DNA of 64,000 nucleotides from Desulfuromonadaceae bacterium (GCA_028681335.1 JAQUIT010000004.1:124001-188000); one strand, 5' to 3'. Positions 38,446 to 48,029 are shown, counted from the stretch's first letter. Notes: a model not told the origin generated them from the sequence alone. Made by a program: numbers and translations.

Positions 38446-39821
38446 TTTTTAATTAACCTGTAAAATAGCGCTTTCAACTCACATGCTTTATTCAGGGCAA
38501 ACCTAAAAAAGAAAGGATACCTGAAAAAGCATCCGGCAATAAATTTATCAAAACAAACATATTTTCCAAACATAAGATTATTAAAGTCCTTGGACATCAA
38601 CACTACATACAACTCTATAACCTCTTGCATTTTTTCCATGGATTTGAATTTTGGTTTACGCACATGCCTGGCAACATCATCCCAGTCACGTTGAATCAAA
38701 TCATCGCGGTTATCTGTCCAAAGCCTGGTCCCTGGGAATGGAGTAACTTGTGAAACACAAACTCGTTCAGGAAGTGTCCTTTTTAAAAAAATTAACGATT
38801 GAGACAAATCATTTATTGTCTCTCCAGGGTACCCAGCCAACATATTGCACCAGACAGTGATACCTATATCCTTGCATGCAATAATAAATTGTTCGTTATT
38901 GTGGACAGTGTTGTGCTTTCCCATCAGGTCAAGCATTCTCTGTGAGCCACTTTCAACTCCGACATATAAGGATGTACACCCGGCCTCATTCATTAGTTTA
39001 AGTGTCGATGATTTAATATCAGTGCGAGATTGACATGACCATGTCAAATTTAACGGCTTAACTTTCATACAAAATTCGACAACGAGAATTTCATTATATG
39101 TAAAGGTATCATCATCAATAGAAAAACTATTGATCGAATATTTATCAATATATTCATTGAGTTCATCAATTATATTATCAATACTCCTACGTCTTATTTG
39201 CTTGCCAAACAATATCTCCTTGCTTGGTTGACAATAATTACATTTAAATGGACACCCTCTTGTTGTCGTAATATTAATTGCTCGGCTACTTTTAATTACG
39301 TCCTCGTATTTATGTCTGCTAGGGAAAGGCAGTTCATCAAGATCTTTTATAAAACCATCTCCTTCGTGATACACCCACTGACGGCTTGCATCACGAAGCC
39401 AGAGTCTCTGAAGTTTATGAGTTTCCCCCAATAGAAAACGTAGATACTGCGGCAATGTTTCTTCAGCTTCACCAATAAAAATAGCATCAATGATCTCTTG
39501 CTGTTTCAAATGTTCAGGAACTACACTTGCATGAGGACCTCCGAAAATAACAGGACCTGTATATCCGTTGATTCTTAATTTTTGTGCAAGAAAAAGCGCA
39601 TGCGATATTTGCATACTCATTGCTGTAAATCCGATGACATCATATTTATTTAAATTGTTAATATCAGGTAGTTCTGCCATATGTCTTGAATCATATATAT
39701 CAACTATGCCAAACCCCTTTGTTTCAATAACTGATGCCAATGACAACAAACCACTGGGCAAAGCATATTTGTGGTAAATATTATCAAACTCTGTTGCAGG
39801 GTAAATGAAAGCTATATTCAT
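38442..39821 (-). CDS. Cobalamin-binding-domain radical SAM protein, AT-rich
   Basis: The 459-residue protein has an N-terminal B12-binding-like Rossmann domain (about 1-140, with GFTAMSMQ and FGGPHASVVP). A radical SAM domain follows, with GCPFKCNYC, SIDDDTF, VGVESGSQRMLDLM and an HDAGI-like ACKDIGI strand. Enzymes with this layout methylate or rearrange unreactive carbons. Within a polysaccharide cluster it may modify a sugar or a lipid carrier, but the substrate is unknown. Low G+C suggests transfer together with the GT2 gene that overlaps it. Confidence 0.85.
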   Translation of the reverse strand: MNIAFIYPATEFDNIYHKYALPSGLLSLASVIETKGFGIVDIYDSRHMAELPDINNLNKYDVIGFTAMSMQISHALFLAQKLRINGYTGPVIFGGPHASVVPEHLKQQEIIDAIFIGEAEETLPQYLRFLLGETHKLQRLWLRDASRQWVYHEGDGFIKDLDELPFPSRHKYEDVIKSSRAINITTTRGCPFKCNYCQPSKEILFGKQIRRRSIDNIIDELNEYIDKYSINSFSIDDDTFTYNEILVVEFCMKVKPLNLTWSCQSRTDIKSSTLKLMNEAGCTSLYVGVESGSQRMLDLMGKHNTVHNNEQFIIACKDIGITVWCNMLAGYPGETINDLSQSLIFLKRTLPERVCVSQVTPFPGTRLWTDNRDDLIQRDWDDVARHVRKPKFKSMEKMQEVIELYVVLMSKDFNNLMFGKYVCFDKFIAGCFFRYPFFFRFALNKACELKALFYRLIKN

Positions 39822-39829
39822 TGTCTCTC

Positions 39830-40528
39830 CTATGTCGACCGAGTAATGTAAAATACTTTGTCAGCTATGTTCTCAAGACTATCAATATCATGGCTAACAA
39901 CAACTATAGTTTTATATAACGCTCTTAACGATTCTATTTTATTAATACATTTCGATTGAAACTCTTCATCTCCAACCGCTAGCACCTCATCAAAAAGAAA
40001 TATATCTGCTGGACTGTGCACTGCAATAGAAAAGGCCAGGCGTAGATACATTCCTGACGAATACTTCTTTACCGGCGCGTTTATGAACTCTTCAAGTCCT
40101 GAAAACTCAATTATTTCTTGTTGCTTATGATTTATCTCCCGAATGGTCAAACCAAGAATAGCACCATTCATATAGATGTTTTCAATACCTGTCAGATCTG
40201 GATGCATTCCTGCTCCCAACTCGATAAGCGGTGCAACCCTGCCATGTACAGTAATATCACCTTTCGTGGGATAGGTAACATTTGAAATCAGCTTTAGAAT
40301 AGTGCTCTTTCCGGAACCATTTGGACCGTAAAGACCGATACATTCACCATTACCAACCGTAAGAGAAATATCTTTAAGAGCCCAAAACTCACCATTTGCA
40401 AGCTCGGCACGACATTTTTTCCCTGTGATTACCGAAACCAGCTCATCCCGCAAGGAGTTGTTCAATACCTGATGTCTGGAATACTTCTTCCAGACACTAT
40501 TGAATGCAATAACCGGTTCAGATGACAT
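39830..40528 (-). CDS. Polysaccharide ABC exporter ATPase (Wzt/TagH-like)
   Basis: About 232 residues: Walker A GPNGSGKST, Q-loop region, signature SSGMYLRLAF and Walker B IFLFDEVLAVGD, as in the ATPases that export O-antigen or teichoic acid. The C-terminal sugar-binding domain of Wzt is absent. The ATG at 40528 lies inside the last codons of the permease gene (11-base overlap), with AAGGG upstream; a longer frame to 40594 is spurious. It works with the permease upstream. Confidence 0.9.
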   Translation of the reverse strand: MSSEPVIAFNSVWKKYSRHQVLNNSLRDELVSVITGKKCRAELANGEFWALKDISLTVGNGECIGLYGPNGSGKSTILKLISNVTYPTKGDITVHGRVAPLIELGAGMHPDLTGIENIYMNGAILGLTIREINHKQQEIIEFSGLEEFINAPVKKYSSGMYLRLAFSIAVHSPADIFLFDEVLAVGDEEFQSKCINKIESLRALYKTIVVVSHDIDSLENIADKVFYITRST

Positions 40529-41303
40529 CAGCAAAAGCCCTTTCAATACGTATAAAAATTCGATACACGATGAAATAAAACAGAAGAATCCCAACTGATT
40601 CCGCTACCATCTGCCAGACTACAATTCCACGCCCCTCAATAGTCACCCTTCTCATATTTTCCACAATAAAAGTTAAAGGGTTGAGAAAGAGCAGCAGTTT
40701 CCACTTATTATCAACAGCATCTATAGAATAAATAACCGGTGTAGCAAAAAACAAAAACTGGATAAGAAAGGTAGTCGCCAGTTTAACATCTCGATAATAG
40801 ACATTTAGTGCCGCAAGCAGCAGAGAAACTGAGGTAGTATAAAGCACCAGCATGATCAGTAGCGGAAATAACCAAAGAAAGTTCCAGGTAAGTGGCACAC
40901 CATAGAAAAGCAGCAACATAAAGTAGACCGAAAGGCCAATCAGATAATCAATAAAATTGATGGCAACACCGGAAAGCGGAATGATCTCACGGGGGAAATA
41001 GATTTTGGTAACTAGGTTGAAATTCCCGGAAAGGCTTGTTACCGCAAAATTGGTCGAACCGGAAAAAAAGGTCCAAGGAAGGACACCCGCAAAATAGAAA
41101 AGTGTGTAAGGATAGTTTTTTTGCGTTGTATGCAGCACAACCCCAAAGATAAAGGTAAACAGTAGCATCAGGCTGACCGGTTGAAGTATGGCCCATAAAA
41201 CTCCGATTGCCGTCTGTTTGTACCGAATCAAGAATTCACGCCAAATAAAAACCAGCAATAAATCTTTGTAAGTATAGAGGCGCTTAAACACAAGATCCCT
41301 CAC
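40518..41303 (-). CDS. Polysaccharide ABC exporter permease (Wzm/TagG-like)
   Basis: A 261-residue ABC-2 permease with six predicted membrane helices and the family start KDLLLVFIWREFLIRYKQT and ...GVLWAILQPVSLM. It pairs with the overlapping Wzt-like ATPase to move a lipid-linked glycan across the inner membrane. Together with the GT2, GT9 and flavoprotein genes it defines a surface polysaccharide cluster. Confidence 0.92.
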   Translation of the reverse strand: MRDLVFKRLYTYKDLLLVFIWREFLIRYKQTAIGVLWAILQPVSLMLLFTFIFGVVLHTTQKNYPYTLFYFAGVLPWTFFSGSTNFAVTSLSGNFNLVTKIYFPREIIPLSGVAINFIDYLIGLSVYFMLLLFYGVPLTWNFLWLFPLLIMLVLYTTSVSLLLAALNVYYRDVKLATTFLIQFLFFATPVIYSIDAVDNKWKLLLFLNPLTFIVENMRRVTIEGRGIVVWQMVAESVGILLFYFIVYRIFIRIERAFADVI

Positions 41304-41381
41304 GCAAGTCGGTGTACTGCTCTCTCTGATGATGCTGAAGAGTGTACTTTTTATCCAGGTTTTTGACTATAACTTCAGAAA

Positions 41382-42284
41382 TCATGAATACTTAAACCCT
41401 TCCTTTTTAAACAGAGCGGCTACAACCCCCGCCAAAAATCCAATACCGAATCTGCCCATTTCCCTGAATCGCCTGACAGGGAGAAGATAGAGCGGTGCAT
41501 GGCGGGCGCAGTTGAGAACTACCAACAACCACAGCAGCATCGGATAGCGTGATTTAAGCATTGAGAAAGAATACCCAACCGCCATCGGTTTGCGGAAATT
41601 AGGCACCATCAGCGGTGGGTGGAAATAGTGCAGTTCAGGAACTTGCCGGTATTTTTTGCCTGCGATGGTAAACCTGACTACAAACTCCACATCTTCCTGC
41701 CCGATGAAGTTGCTGACAAATCCACCCAACTCCGCCAGCACCGACCTGCGGTAAGCGGTGCAGCGGCTGGTCATAAAGTATGGATCGTGAAAATCATAGC
41801 GGTCATCTATCAGTGAGTATGCGGCGGCGCCGTGCGGAACCAGAGCATCCGCCTCCGGGATTGACTCAAAGACATCGACCAGCTTGGAGAGAAAATCACC
41901 CTGCTGCAGGACGGTGTCATCATCAAGAAACAGGACATATTTCCCTCGGGAATGGGCAAGTCCAAAATTGCGCGAATATCCCATGCGACCAAAGTTGGCA
42001 TCCAGCGGCAGATAGCGGATCGGCAGTTTTGGGGAGAATTGCTCTGCCGCCAGGCGACCTGCTTCTGTCCCTCCCTGATCCTCTACGAGAACAATCTCTA
42101 AGCGGTCGCGCGAAATGTCCTGATCTTGCAGGGAATACAATATTCCTTCCAGCAGATTGATCCGGCCATAAAAATTGATTACGCATGAAAGCGTCATTCC
42201 ATCTGAAGCTGCAGGGACGGTACAATCACCCCGCAGGTCGAACGGGAACCAACGGTAGAGAGTCTGCAGGACACGTTCACGCAT
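41382..42284 (-). CDS. Glycosyltransferase family 2 protein
   Basis: A 300-residue GT-A transferase: LSCVINFYGR, VLVEDQGG in place of the usual nucleotide-binding acidic strand, SRGKYVLFLDDDT with the DxD metal motif, and a C-terminal hydrophobic patch (residues about 245-295) suggesting membrane attachment. It is 17 bases downstream of the UbiA-type gene and could add a sugar to the lipid carrier made there. The donor is unknown. Confidence 0.85.
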   Translation of the reverse strand: MRERVLQTLYRWFPFDLRGDCTVPAASDGMTLSCVINFYGRINLLEGILYSLQDQDISRDRLEIVLVEDQGGTEAGRLAAEQFSPKLPIRYLPLDANFGRMGYSRNFGLAHSRGKYVLFLDDDTVLQQGDFLSKLVDVFESIPEADALVPHGAAAYSLIDDRYDFHDPYFMTSRCTAYRRSVLAELGGFVSNFIGQEDVEFVVRFTIAGKKYRQVPELHYFHPPLMVPNFRKPMAVGYSFSMLKSRYPMLLWLLVVLNCARHAPLYLLPVRRFREMGRFGIGFLAGVVAALFKKEGFKYS

Positions 42285-42301
42285 GTATCAAAACCACCTG
42301 T

Positions 42302-43159
42302 CTATCTCCCATAAATCCCCCACCCCACCATGCTCACCCACACAACCCCAACTATCAAAAGCGGAACATCCCTGACCAGTGATTCAGTCGGATCTCCGCC
42401 CTTGCCGGACTGAACCCGTAGTATATAACGCATCAACCCAAAACAGCAGAGCGGTACCGAGTAAAGCAATAAAGGTGAATGCCGCGAGATTACATACATG
42501 GTGTAGGTTACCAGTACTGAACCACCGGTCATATACATGGCCCCTTCAAGGAATCCCTTTGGATACGCCACCAGCGCCTTGCGATGGTGATGTGCCACAT
42601 CACCCAGATGTTGTTTTTCAGCCAGTCTTTTACCGGTGCTTAAGAATACCGAAAGCAGAAATACACTCAAAAACAGCCATTCGGAGATTACAATATTAAA
42701 GGCCGCACCACCTGCTTGCAGACGCAGCAGAAATCCCGCCGATATGCAGAAGATATCAACCAGCACAAGATCCTTCAGCTTCGCGCTGTAAGCTAATGAT
42801 ACAGTGAAATACGCCATCATGAGCACAAAAAAGGTGAGGGATATATTCCAGGCAAGAATAACGCTGCAGCTTAGAAGAAATGATGCAAATAACAATGCCG
42901 AGGCAACGGATATCTTTCCTGAAGCTATCGGTCTTGTACGCTTGTCCGGATGATGCCGGTCACTTTCCCTGTCAAAGACGTCATTAAGAATGTAGGTTGA
43001 ACTTGAGACAAGGCAAAAAGCACTAAAAGGGATCAGCACCTGAAGGAGATTACTATGGGAAATTAGTGTGCCGCCCAAAAATGCTGAAAAGAACAGCATC
43101 AGATTCTTCAGCCATTGCCTAACTCGCAGAAGTGCAAAGAAATTAAACGGCTTAGACAT
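42302..43159 (-). CDS. UbiA-family prenyltransferase (decaprenyl-phosphate phosphoribosyltransferase-like)
   Basis: The 285-residue membrane enzyme has about nine helices and the first acidic motif NDVFDRESDRHHPDKRTRP (residues 59-77). The DRxHPxKRxRPIASG form is that of the phosphoribosyl-transferring branch (mycobacterial Rv3806c type), which makes polyprenyl-phospho-ribose, a pentose donor precursor. The start directly follows the ATPase stop (TGAATG). Being within the pilin neighbourhood, it may feed protein glycosylation; that is inference. Confidence 0.82.
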   Translation of the reverse strand: MSKPFNFFALLRVRQWLKNLMLFFSAFLGGTLISHSNLLQVLIPFSAFCLVSSSTYILNDVFDRESDRHHPDKRTRPIASGKISVASALLFASFLLSCSVILAWNISLTFFVLMMAYFTVSLAYSAKLKDLVLVDIFCISAGFLLRLQAGGAAFNIVISEWLFLSVFLLSVFLSTGKRLAEKQHLGDVAHHHRKALVAYPKGFLEGAMYMTGGSVLVTYTMYVISRHSPLLLYSVPLCCFGLMRYILRVQSGKGGDPTESLVRDVPLLIVGVVWVSMVGWGIYGR

Positions 43160-44080
43160 TCAGGATTCCTGTCCAGTATGCACCAGAGAAAGAAAGAAAT
43201 CTTCAAGATCTCTGCGTTTTGTTTCCACAAGAACCACTTTTGTCCCGGTTCTGTTGACTTCACCCATAAAAGCGTTGAAGGCGCTGCAAGGCACGTAAAA
43301 CTCGGAGACCGAATCCGTGCGACGAAGCGCTTCAATCCCGGCAAACGAGAGCGATTCTGTTTCCGGCAGCTGCAAATGGATTATATATCCTTCCACGCCG
43401 CTGCGCAGAATGTTTTCAACCCGATCCAGCGCCACCAGACTTCCCTTGACAATCACACCTACCCGGTCGCACACCTTCTCCACATCATCGGTGATATGCG
43501 TGCTGAAGAAGACGCACTTACCCCGCTTCTTCAGGTCGAGAATAATGTCCTTCACCAGCGCCCGACCGATCGGATCCAGGCCGCTCATCGGTTCGTCCAG
43601 GATATACACCTCTGGATCATGGACAAGTGCCTGCGCCACCCCAACCCGTTGCACCATTCCCTTACTGTAGCCGCGCATAGGCCGTTTGCGGGCCTCCCAC
43701 AGATCCAGCCGATGCAGAACCTCTTCCGAACGCTGCGCAAGGAGCGCCGCCCCTATCTTGAATTGCGAACCGACAAAAGCGATATACTCCTCGGCGCTCA
43801 GATAATCGTAGAAAGCAGGATTTTCCGGGAGATAGCCGACATGGCGGCGGGATTCAGCCAGGCTTGCATCCATCCCAATGATACTGGCCGAACCGGAGGT
43901 CGGTCGTAACAAACCCATCACCAGCTTGATGGTGGTACTCTTACCGGCGCCATTCGGCCCCAGAAAACCGAATACCTCACCCGCTTCGATGGTAAGGTCA
44001 AGCCCCTTCAGGGCATCGACCTTTGTCATGCGCTTGCCGGGAAAATGTTTGCATAGGCCCTTTATCTCAATGGCGTTCAT
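43160..44080 (-). CDS. ABC transporter ATP-binding protein
   Basis: The 306-residue protein has Walker A FLGPNGAGKSTT, signature YSKGMVQRVG, Walker B YILDEPMSGLDP and an H-loop STHI, followed by an accessory C-terminal domain of about 90 residues. This is the ABC-2 drug/gliding (CcmA/GldA-like) class. It overlaps the TPR gene by 14 bases, has AGGAG upstream, and shares an operon with an ABC-2 permease two genes up. In Geobacter the same set follows pilA. Confidence 0.9.
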   Translation of the reverse strand: MNAIEIKGLCKHFPGKRMTKVDALKGLDLTIEAGEVFGFLGPNGAGKSTTIKLVMGLLRPTSGSASIIGMDASLAESRRHVGYLPENPAFYDYLSAEEYIAFVGSQFKIGAALLAQRSEEVLHRLDLWEARKRPMRGYSKGMVQRVGVAQALVHDPEVYILDEPMSGLDPIGRALVKDIILDLKKRGKCVFFSTHITDDVEKVCDRVGVIVKGSLVALDRVENILRSGVEGYIIHLQLPETESLSFAGIEALRRTDSVSEFYVPCSAFNAFMGEVNRTGTKVVLVETKRRDLEDFFLSLVHTGQES

Positions 44081-44957
44081 CTATTTCTCCTGCTTTTTTA
44101 GTACGATTGTTCTTAACCCCGGCAAAAGCGTACTTACTCGTGGTTGCCACTTTCCCATCTACCTCCAGATAAAACTTCCCGCCGTAGGGATCTACGGGCG
44201 GCGGCGAAAGAAATCCTCCGGTAACAAGCTGTTCGACCGTTTTCGGTATTGCTCCCCGTGTTTCCCGATAGCGATCACGGGCCAATTCAATACGCCTTGT
44301 CACGCGGAAGGCCGCCAACCTGAGTTGATAGCTTTTTTTGAGCGCAGGGTTTCTTTCACCCTTTTCCATGGCAAATAAATAGACAATTGCCAGCTCCGTC
44401 TGCCCTGATTCCTGCATATAGCGTCCGGCCAAAAGCCTGCTGAGATCGGAACCGGAAAGTTCTCCGGCACGCTTGTAATACCTGGCTGCAGCGGCATAGT
44501 CTTTCAAAAAATAGGCGCTGTTAAACCCGGCGAAAAAGGGAAGTTGCCAATCCCAGGTGCGATACTTCATGCCGTAATCCAGAAGATCATTGGCCAGCTT
44601 AAACTGTTTAACATCCCAGGTAAGAAATGACTGAGCAAAATAGTAGGCATCCATATTGTATGGATCAAGCTTGACCGCGCCATGCAGCAATCGGGACATG
44701 GACATGTAGTCCGGCGGTACCGCCACCTGATTTGGTGCCTCATCAACAAGCCCACCGAAATACATCAACACCTTCAGCACCAACGATGCTGCTACCAGTT
44801 CTTTGAAGTCAGCTGCTACGGCTTTGAGTGCTGTCACCGAGGGGACGTAACCCAGCTTTTCCACAAACGGCTTATTCTTAAGATAAGTAGTAAAGGGAGT
44901 AATCAGTGCCAGATACAAAATAAGAAACACAACTCCGCTTGAGACTGTCCGCATCAT
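44067..44957 (-). CDS. Membrane-anchored TPR-like protein of the pilin locus
   Basis: The 296-residue protein has an N-terminal hydrophobic anchor (about 8-26) and a periplasmic helical-repeat region with TPR-like spacing (residues 90-200). A short C-terminal segment has PPPVDPYGGKFYLEVDGK, similar to the end of type II pseudopilins. No catalytic motif is seen. It lies between the permease and ATPase genes, so it may be an accessory or substrate-binding part of that exporter. Function unknown. Confidence 0.75.
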   Translation of the reverse strand: MMRTVSSGVVFLILYLALITPFTTYLKNKPFVEKLGYVPSVTALKAVAADFKELVAASLVLKVLMYFGGLVDEAPNQVAVPPDYMSMSRLLHGAVKLDPYNMDAYYFAQSFLTWDVKQFKLANDLLDYGMKYRTWDWQLPFFAGFNSAYFLKDYAAAARYYKRAGELSGSDLSRLLAGRYMQESGQTELAIVYLFAMEKGERNPALKKSYQLRLAAFRVTRRIELARDRYRETRGAIPKTVEQLVTGGFLSPPPVDPYGGKFYLEVDGKVATTSKYAFAGVKNNRTKKAGEIDERH

Positions 44958-44960
44958 GAC

Positions 44961-45752
44961 CTACCTCATTTCCCGCCGGGCAAAGATTACTGCCGCAACG
45001 GATAAAAGAAGCCCGACATAAGCAATAAAATATGCGGCTGTCAGAAAAAGACCATTGAGGTGAAGCGGCAAACTATAAATTGCATTTACTTTAAGATCAA
45101 ACGCTCCAAAATTGGGAAGGATGTAATAGAGGCCAATGGCAATCTGCTTAACAAAGGGAGAAAGTGTTTTGGATGCCGGGGAATTTATAAACTCATAGAC
45201 CTGTTGCGTGACACCACCTACCAGAAATGTAGCGATAGCACCAAAAACCGGCAGAAAGAAGGATGTGCTTACGGTTGAAAAAAGGAAGGCAACCGCAATC
45301 AGCAGGATGTATTTGAGGGCATCAAACAGGATACAGAGTGCCATGGTCGACCAAACAATCGGTCTGTCAGGCGGATAGATAGCAGATGAATAAGTAACAA
45401 CGGCAAAAGCGGCCGCGCCGAGAACGGCAGCAGCCAGCAGCACAAACAGGGCCACTCCACCGAAGCGGCCGATCATGTAGCTTTGTCGTGAAATCGGCAG
45501 TCCCAAAACGCTAAAGGTGTAACGGCGCTCAATATCTTTCCAGAGAGATGTTCCGCCCAGAAACACCGCCAGCAGCAGCAGGATAAATGATATCAGTGAG
45601 AGCGAGAGCGTCAGTGACAGTTCTGTTACCTGGCGCATAGAAAGTGAGGCTATGACCGGGATCAAAAGGAAGGCACACGCAGTAACCATAATGCCTTGGA
45701 AAACCCGATCACGGAAGATCCCTTTCAGGGTAATGCCAATAATTGTCGTCAT
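44961..45752 (-). CDS. ABC-2 type permease of the pilin locus
   Basis: A 263-residue integral membrane protein with six predicted helices and the ABC-2 permease pattern (GIFRDRVFQGI at the start, RRYTFSVLGLPISRQSYMIGRFGG in the first cytoplasmic loop). It should pair with the ATPase at 43160-44080. The transported molecule is unknown. The gene ends three bases before the TPR gene and follows the TMTC-like gene by 38 bases. Confidence 0.85.
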   Translation of the reverse strand: MTTIIGITLKGIFRDRVFQGIMVTACAFLLIPVIASLSMRQVTELSLTLSLSLISFILLLLAVFLGGTSLWKDIERRYTFSVLGLPISRQSYMIGRFGGVALFVLLAAAVLGAAAFAVVTYSSAIYPPDRPIVWSTMALCILFDALKYILLIAVAFLFSTVSTSFFLPVFGAIATFLVGGVTQQVYEFINSPASKTLSPFVKQIAIGLYYILPNFGAFDLKVNAIYSLPLHLNGLFLTAAYFIAYVGLLLSVAAVIFARREMR

Positions 45753-45790
45753 AATCCATCCTTATTTCAGTCTGTTTCAAACCCAAAATA

Positions 45791-47524
45791 TCACTTTGCA
45801 AGATCTTTCGCCAGTTTTTCAGCCGGTTTGCGGTAATAAGCGGTGGGAGGAGCGGTGCGGACAGCGGTGTTGAATGCAGTAATTGCTTTCTCTCTCTCGC
45901 CTACCTGCATATTAACAATCCCCAGACGGTAGGAATAAAAGGGGTTTCCGGTAAGTTCGATAAGGCGGGTTAAGGTCTTAACAGAATTAGCATACAGTTC
46001 TTTGGGTGTTGCTTTTTTTGCCATAATTTGGAGTTTGTCTATTTTAAGAAGCTTCTCCAAAAATGCAACTTCATGCTTACCAGGTTCTACCAGACCTTGA
46101 TTTACTAAAGTCCTTGCACCAGTATAATCTCCATTGTTTATCAATACACTGGCCTTACTAATAAAGCCATACTGTCGGTTTATAAGTTCTCTCGGTAGTT
46201 GAATTGAGGTTATTATTAAATTTGCTTTCTCAATTTTGCCCCTTTTATAAAGAGCATTGGCAATTTCATTTTGAGCCGGTACAAAATCAGGTGACTTTCG
46301 CAACGTGTCTTGATAGAGCGCCAGATTATCCTGCCATAAAATCGTACGACTGGCAGTGCCATAGGTAGCAATGCAGCAAACAAGACAGAGTATCCCAGTT
46401 ATGACCGGTTGATACTGCACTCGCTTTTCCCATCGGTAGACGGCAAACGTTAATCCAATAATAAAAAAGGCCGAAGGAATATACATATAACGCTCAGCAA
46501 GCGGCGTCCAAGTCTGCTTAAGCAACGGAATCATAAGCGCTGACGAGGCAATTGCTGCTGCACAGGCAAAAAAGTAGGCAATTAACGTTCGACGGGCCAG
46601 AACCCATAGGACAAAAACAAATAGCAAAATGCCGATCGGAATATAAAGGTCTGAGACATGGATAATTCCGAAATTGAGCGGGAACGGTATGAAAAGTTTT
46701 TTCAGATAGAACCCTGCCGCCTTCAAGACAAGGCAAATATTAAACAGCAATCCCGAACTTTTTTCGCCACCTACATGGCTAAAAACCTGAGTGACACCCG
46801 CGTCACCACGAGTAAATGCTCCAGTACGAAAAGCAAAATAGGCAGCGCCAGCGATGAAAAAAACAAGGAAATGCGGCAGGTTATTGAGAAGGGTGCCCCG
46901 AAATGAGCCTTTATTGTTTTCTCCTTTTGGGAGGTAAAAAGGGAGGAGAATGGCCGCCGGCATAAAAAATATGGCCGTCTCCTTGGCAAGACAGGCTACC
47001 AGCATACACAAAGCAGCCACTACCGATATCGCGATGTTTGTGGATTGGCGAAGTAACAACCAGACGGAAAGGAACAGAAAGAAACCAGCCAGTAAATCAG
47101 TTCTACCGGCAATCCAAGCAACAACTTCTGTATTAAGGGGGTGTACGGCAAAAAAAAGCGCCGCAATCAGCGGCACAAGACCAGAACGTATACCTTGCAG
47201 AAATGCTGCCTTACGTGCGATAGCAAAGACCAGTAACGTATTTAAAAGATGGAAAACAATGTTTTCCAGATGCATAAAACTCTCTTCAAGACCCCAGACA
47301 TACTTGTCCATCATGTACGATACGACCAGGATCGGTCGGTAATAATTTCCACCACCTGAGGCAAAGATATTGTGTAGGGTAAAGTTATCAGTATTCAACA
47401 GGTAGGCATACATACCAGGGTCGTCAATGGAATTTAGCGGCGCAAATATTGCCGGATAATATACGCCAAGGACGGTAAATACCAGTAGTAGCAGGCTGGT
47501 TCGTGTGGATATTTCAGTATTCAT
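45791..47524 (-). CDS. TMTC-like GT-C membrane protein with C-terminal TPR
   Basis: The 577-residue protein has about ten membrane helices and then a helical repeat domain (about 400-577). The first periplasmic loop carries NSIDDPGMY, a GT-C style acidic pair, followed by YYRPILVVSYMMDKYVWG and HLLNTLLVF. These blocks are those of DUF1736/TMTC proteins, the eukaryotic members of which O-mannosylate proteins from a lipid-linked sugar. Next to pilA and its partner it could glycosylate a surface protein. The enzyme activity is inferred. Confidence 0.8.
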   Translation of the reverse strand: MNTEISTRTSLLLLVFTVLGVYYPAIFAPLNSIDDPGMYAYLLNTDNFTLHNIFASGGGNYYRPILVVSYMMDKYVWGLEESFMHLENIVFHLLNTLLVFAIARKAAFLQGIRSGLVPLIAALFFAVHPLNTEVVAWIAGRTDLLAGFFLFLSVWLLLRQSTNIAISVVAALCMLVACLAKETAIFFMPAAILLPFYLPKGENNKGSFRGTLLNNLPHFLVFFIAGAAYFAFRTGAFTRGDAGVTQVFSHVGGEKSSGLLFNICLVLKAAGFYLKKLFIPFPLNFGIIHVSDLYIPIGILLFVFVLWVLARRTLIAYFFACAAAIASSALMIPLLKQTWTPLAERYMYIPSAFFIIGLTFAVYRWEKRVQYQPVITGILCLVCCIATYGTASRTILWQDNLALYQDTLRKSPDFVPAQNEIANALYKRGKIEKANLIITSIQLPRELINRQYGFISKASVLINNGDYTGARTLVNQGLVEPGKHEVAFLEKLLKIDKLQIMAKKATPKELYANSVKTLTRLIELTGNPFYSYRLGIVNMQVGEREKAITAFNTAVRTAPPTAYYRKPAEKLAKDLAK

Positions 47525-47585
47525 TTGGGTCCCACAAAATAAATCATGAAATAAGTTTTAAATAAATGGTTTAGTTTTTAATAAA

Positions 47586-47620
47586 AAAAACGGAATGCCG
47601 AAACATCCCGTTTTTTTACC
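47586..47620 (-). terminator. Terminator after the pilin pair
   Basis: The arms ACGGAATG (47590-47597) and CATCCCGT (47604-47611) pair with one G-T wobble. The minus strand then runs into eight Ts, and it lies 20 bases past the stop of the pilin-partner gene. A matching A-run on the other side makes it potentially bidirectional. It should separate strong pilin expression from the downstream TMTC-like operon. Confidence 0.85.
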
Positions 47621-47637
47621 GTACTGTGTGCAGCCAA

Positions 47638-48009
47638 TTACATCGTTGTCCAACCCGTCCCAAATGAATCAACGGCTGTTGTTAAAGTCGTATCGTCTGC
47701 TGTACCGGCAGTCACATCCTTTGTATAGATTGATGTACTATCGAAAGAGGAACCAAAGGCTTTGGTGCCGTTTTTATGCTGTGTCTCAACTGAATAGCCA
47801 GCATCAGCAGATGACATACCAACACCAACACCTGTTGAAGTTTTGCCAATCAAGATAACTCCAGGATCACCAACAGTAATGGTAACTCCCGATTTTGCGC
47901 CATAAACAGAAAGACCGGTTGTTGTAACAGAAAGAGTCAGAGTACCGGCAGCAAAGGCAGAGGGCACAAAGAAAAGAGAAATTGCGGCAAGAATAATTAC
48001 TTTTTTCAT
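47638..48009 (-). CDS. Small exported pilin-partner protein (PilA-C/Spc-like)
   Basis: The 123-residue precursor has a signal peptide ending in VPSAFA (cut near residue 20). The mature chain of about 103 residues is rich in Gly, Ser, Thr and Val (TLSVTTTGLSVYG, SGVTITVG), suggesting a beta-fold. It directly follows pilA, 20 bases apart, with its own AAAGGA site. Geobacter sulfurreducens has an equivalent second gene whose product joins the short PilA to form the pilus. Identity rests on position, size and composition. Confidence 0.82.
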   Translation of the reverse strand: MKKVIILAAISLFFVPSAFAAGTLTLSVTTTGLSVYGAKSGVTITVGDPGVILIGKTSTGVGVGMSSADAGYSVETQHKNGTKAFGSSFDSTSIYTKDVTAGTADDTTLTTAVDSFGTGWTTM

Positions 48010-48029
48010 GTTATTTTCCTTTCAAAGAT

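Noticed and set aside
43115..43909. 264-codon plus-strand frame opposite the ABC ATPase
   Set aside because: Antisense to Walker-motif coding sequence; His/Arg/Gln-rich composition typical of shadows.
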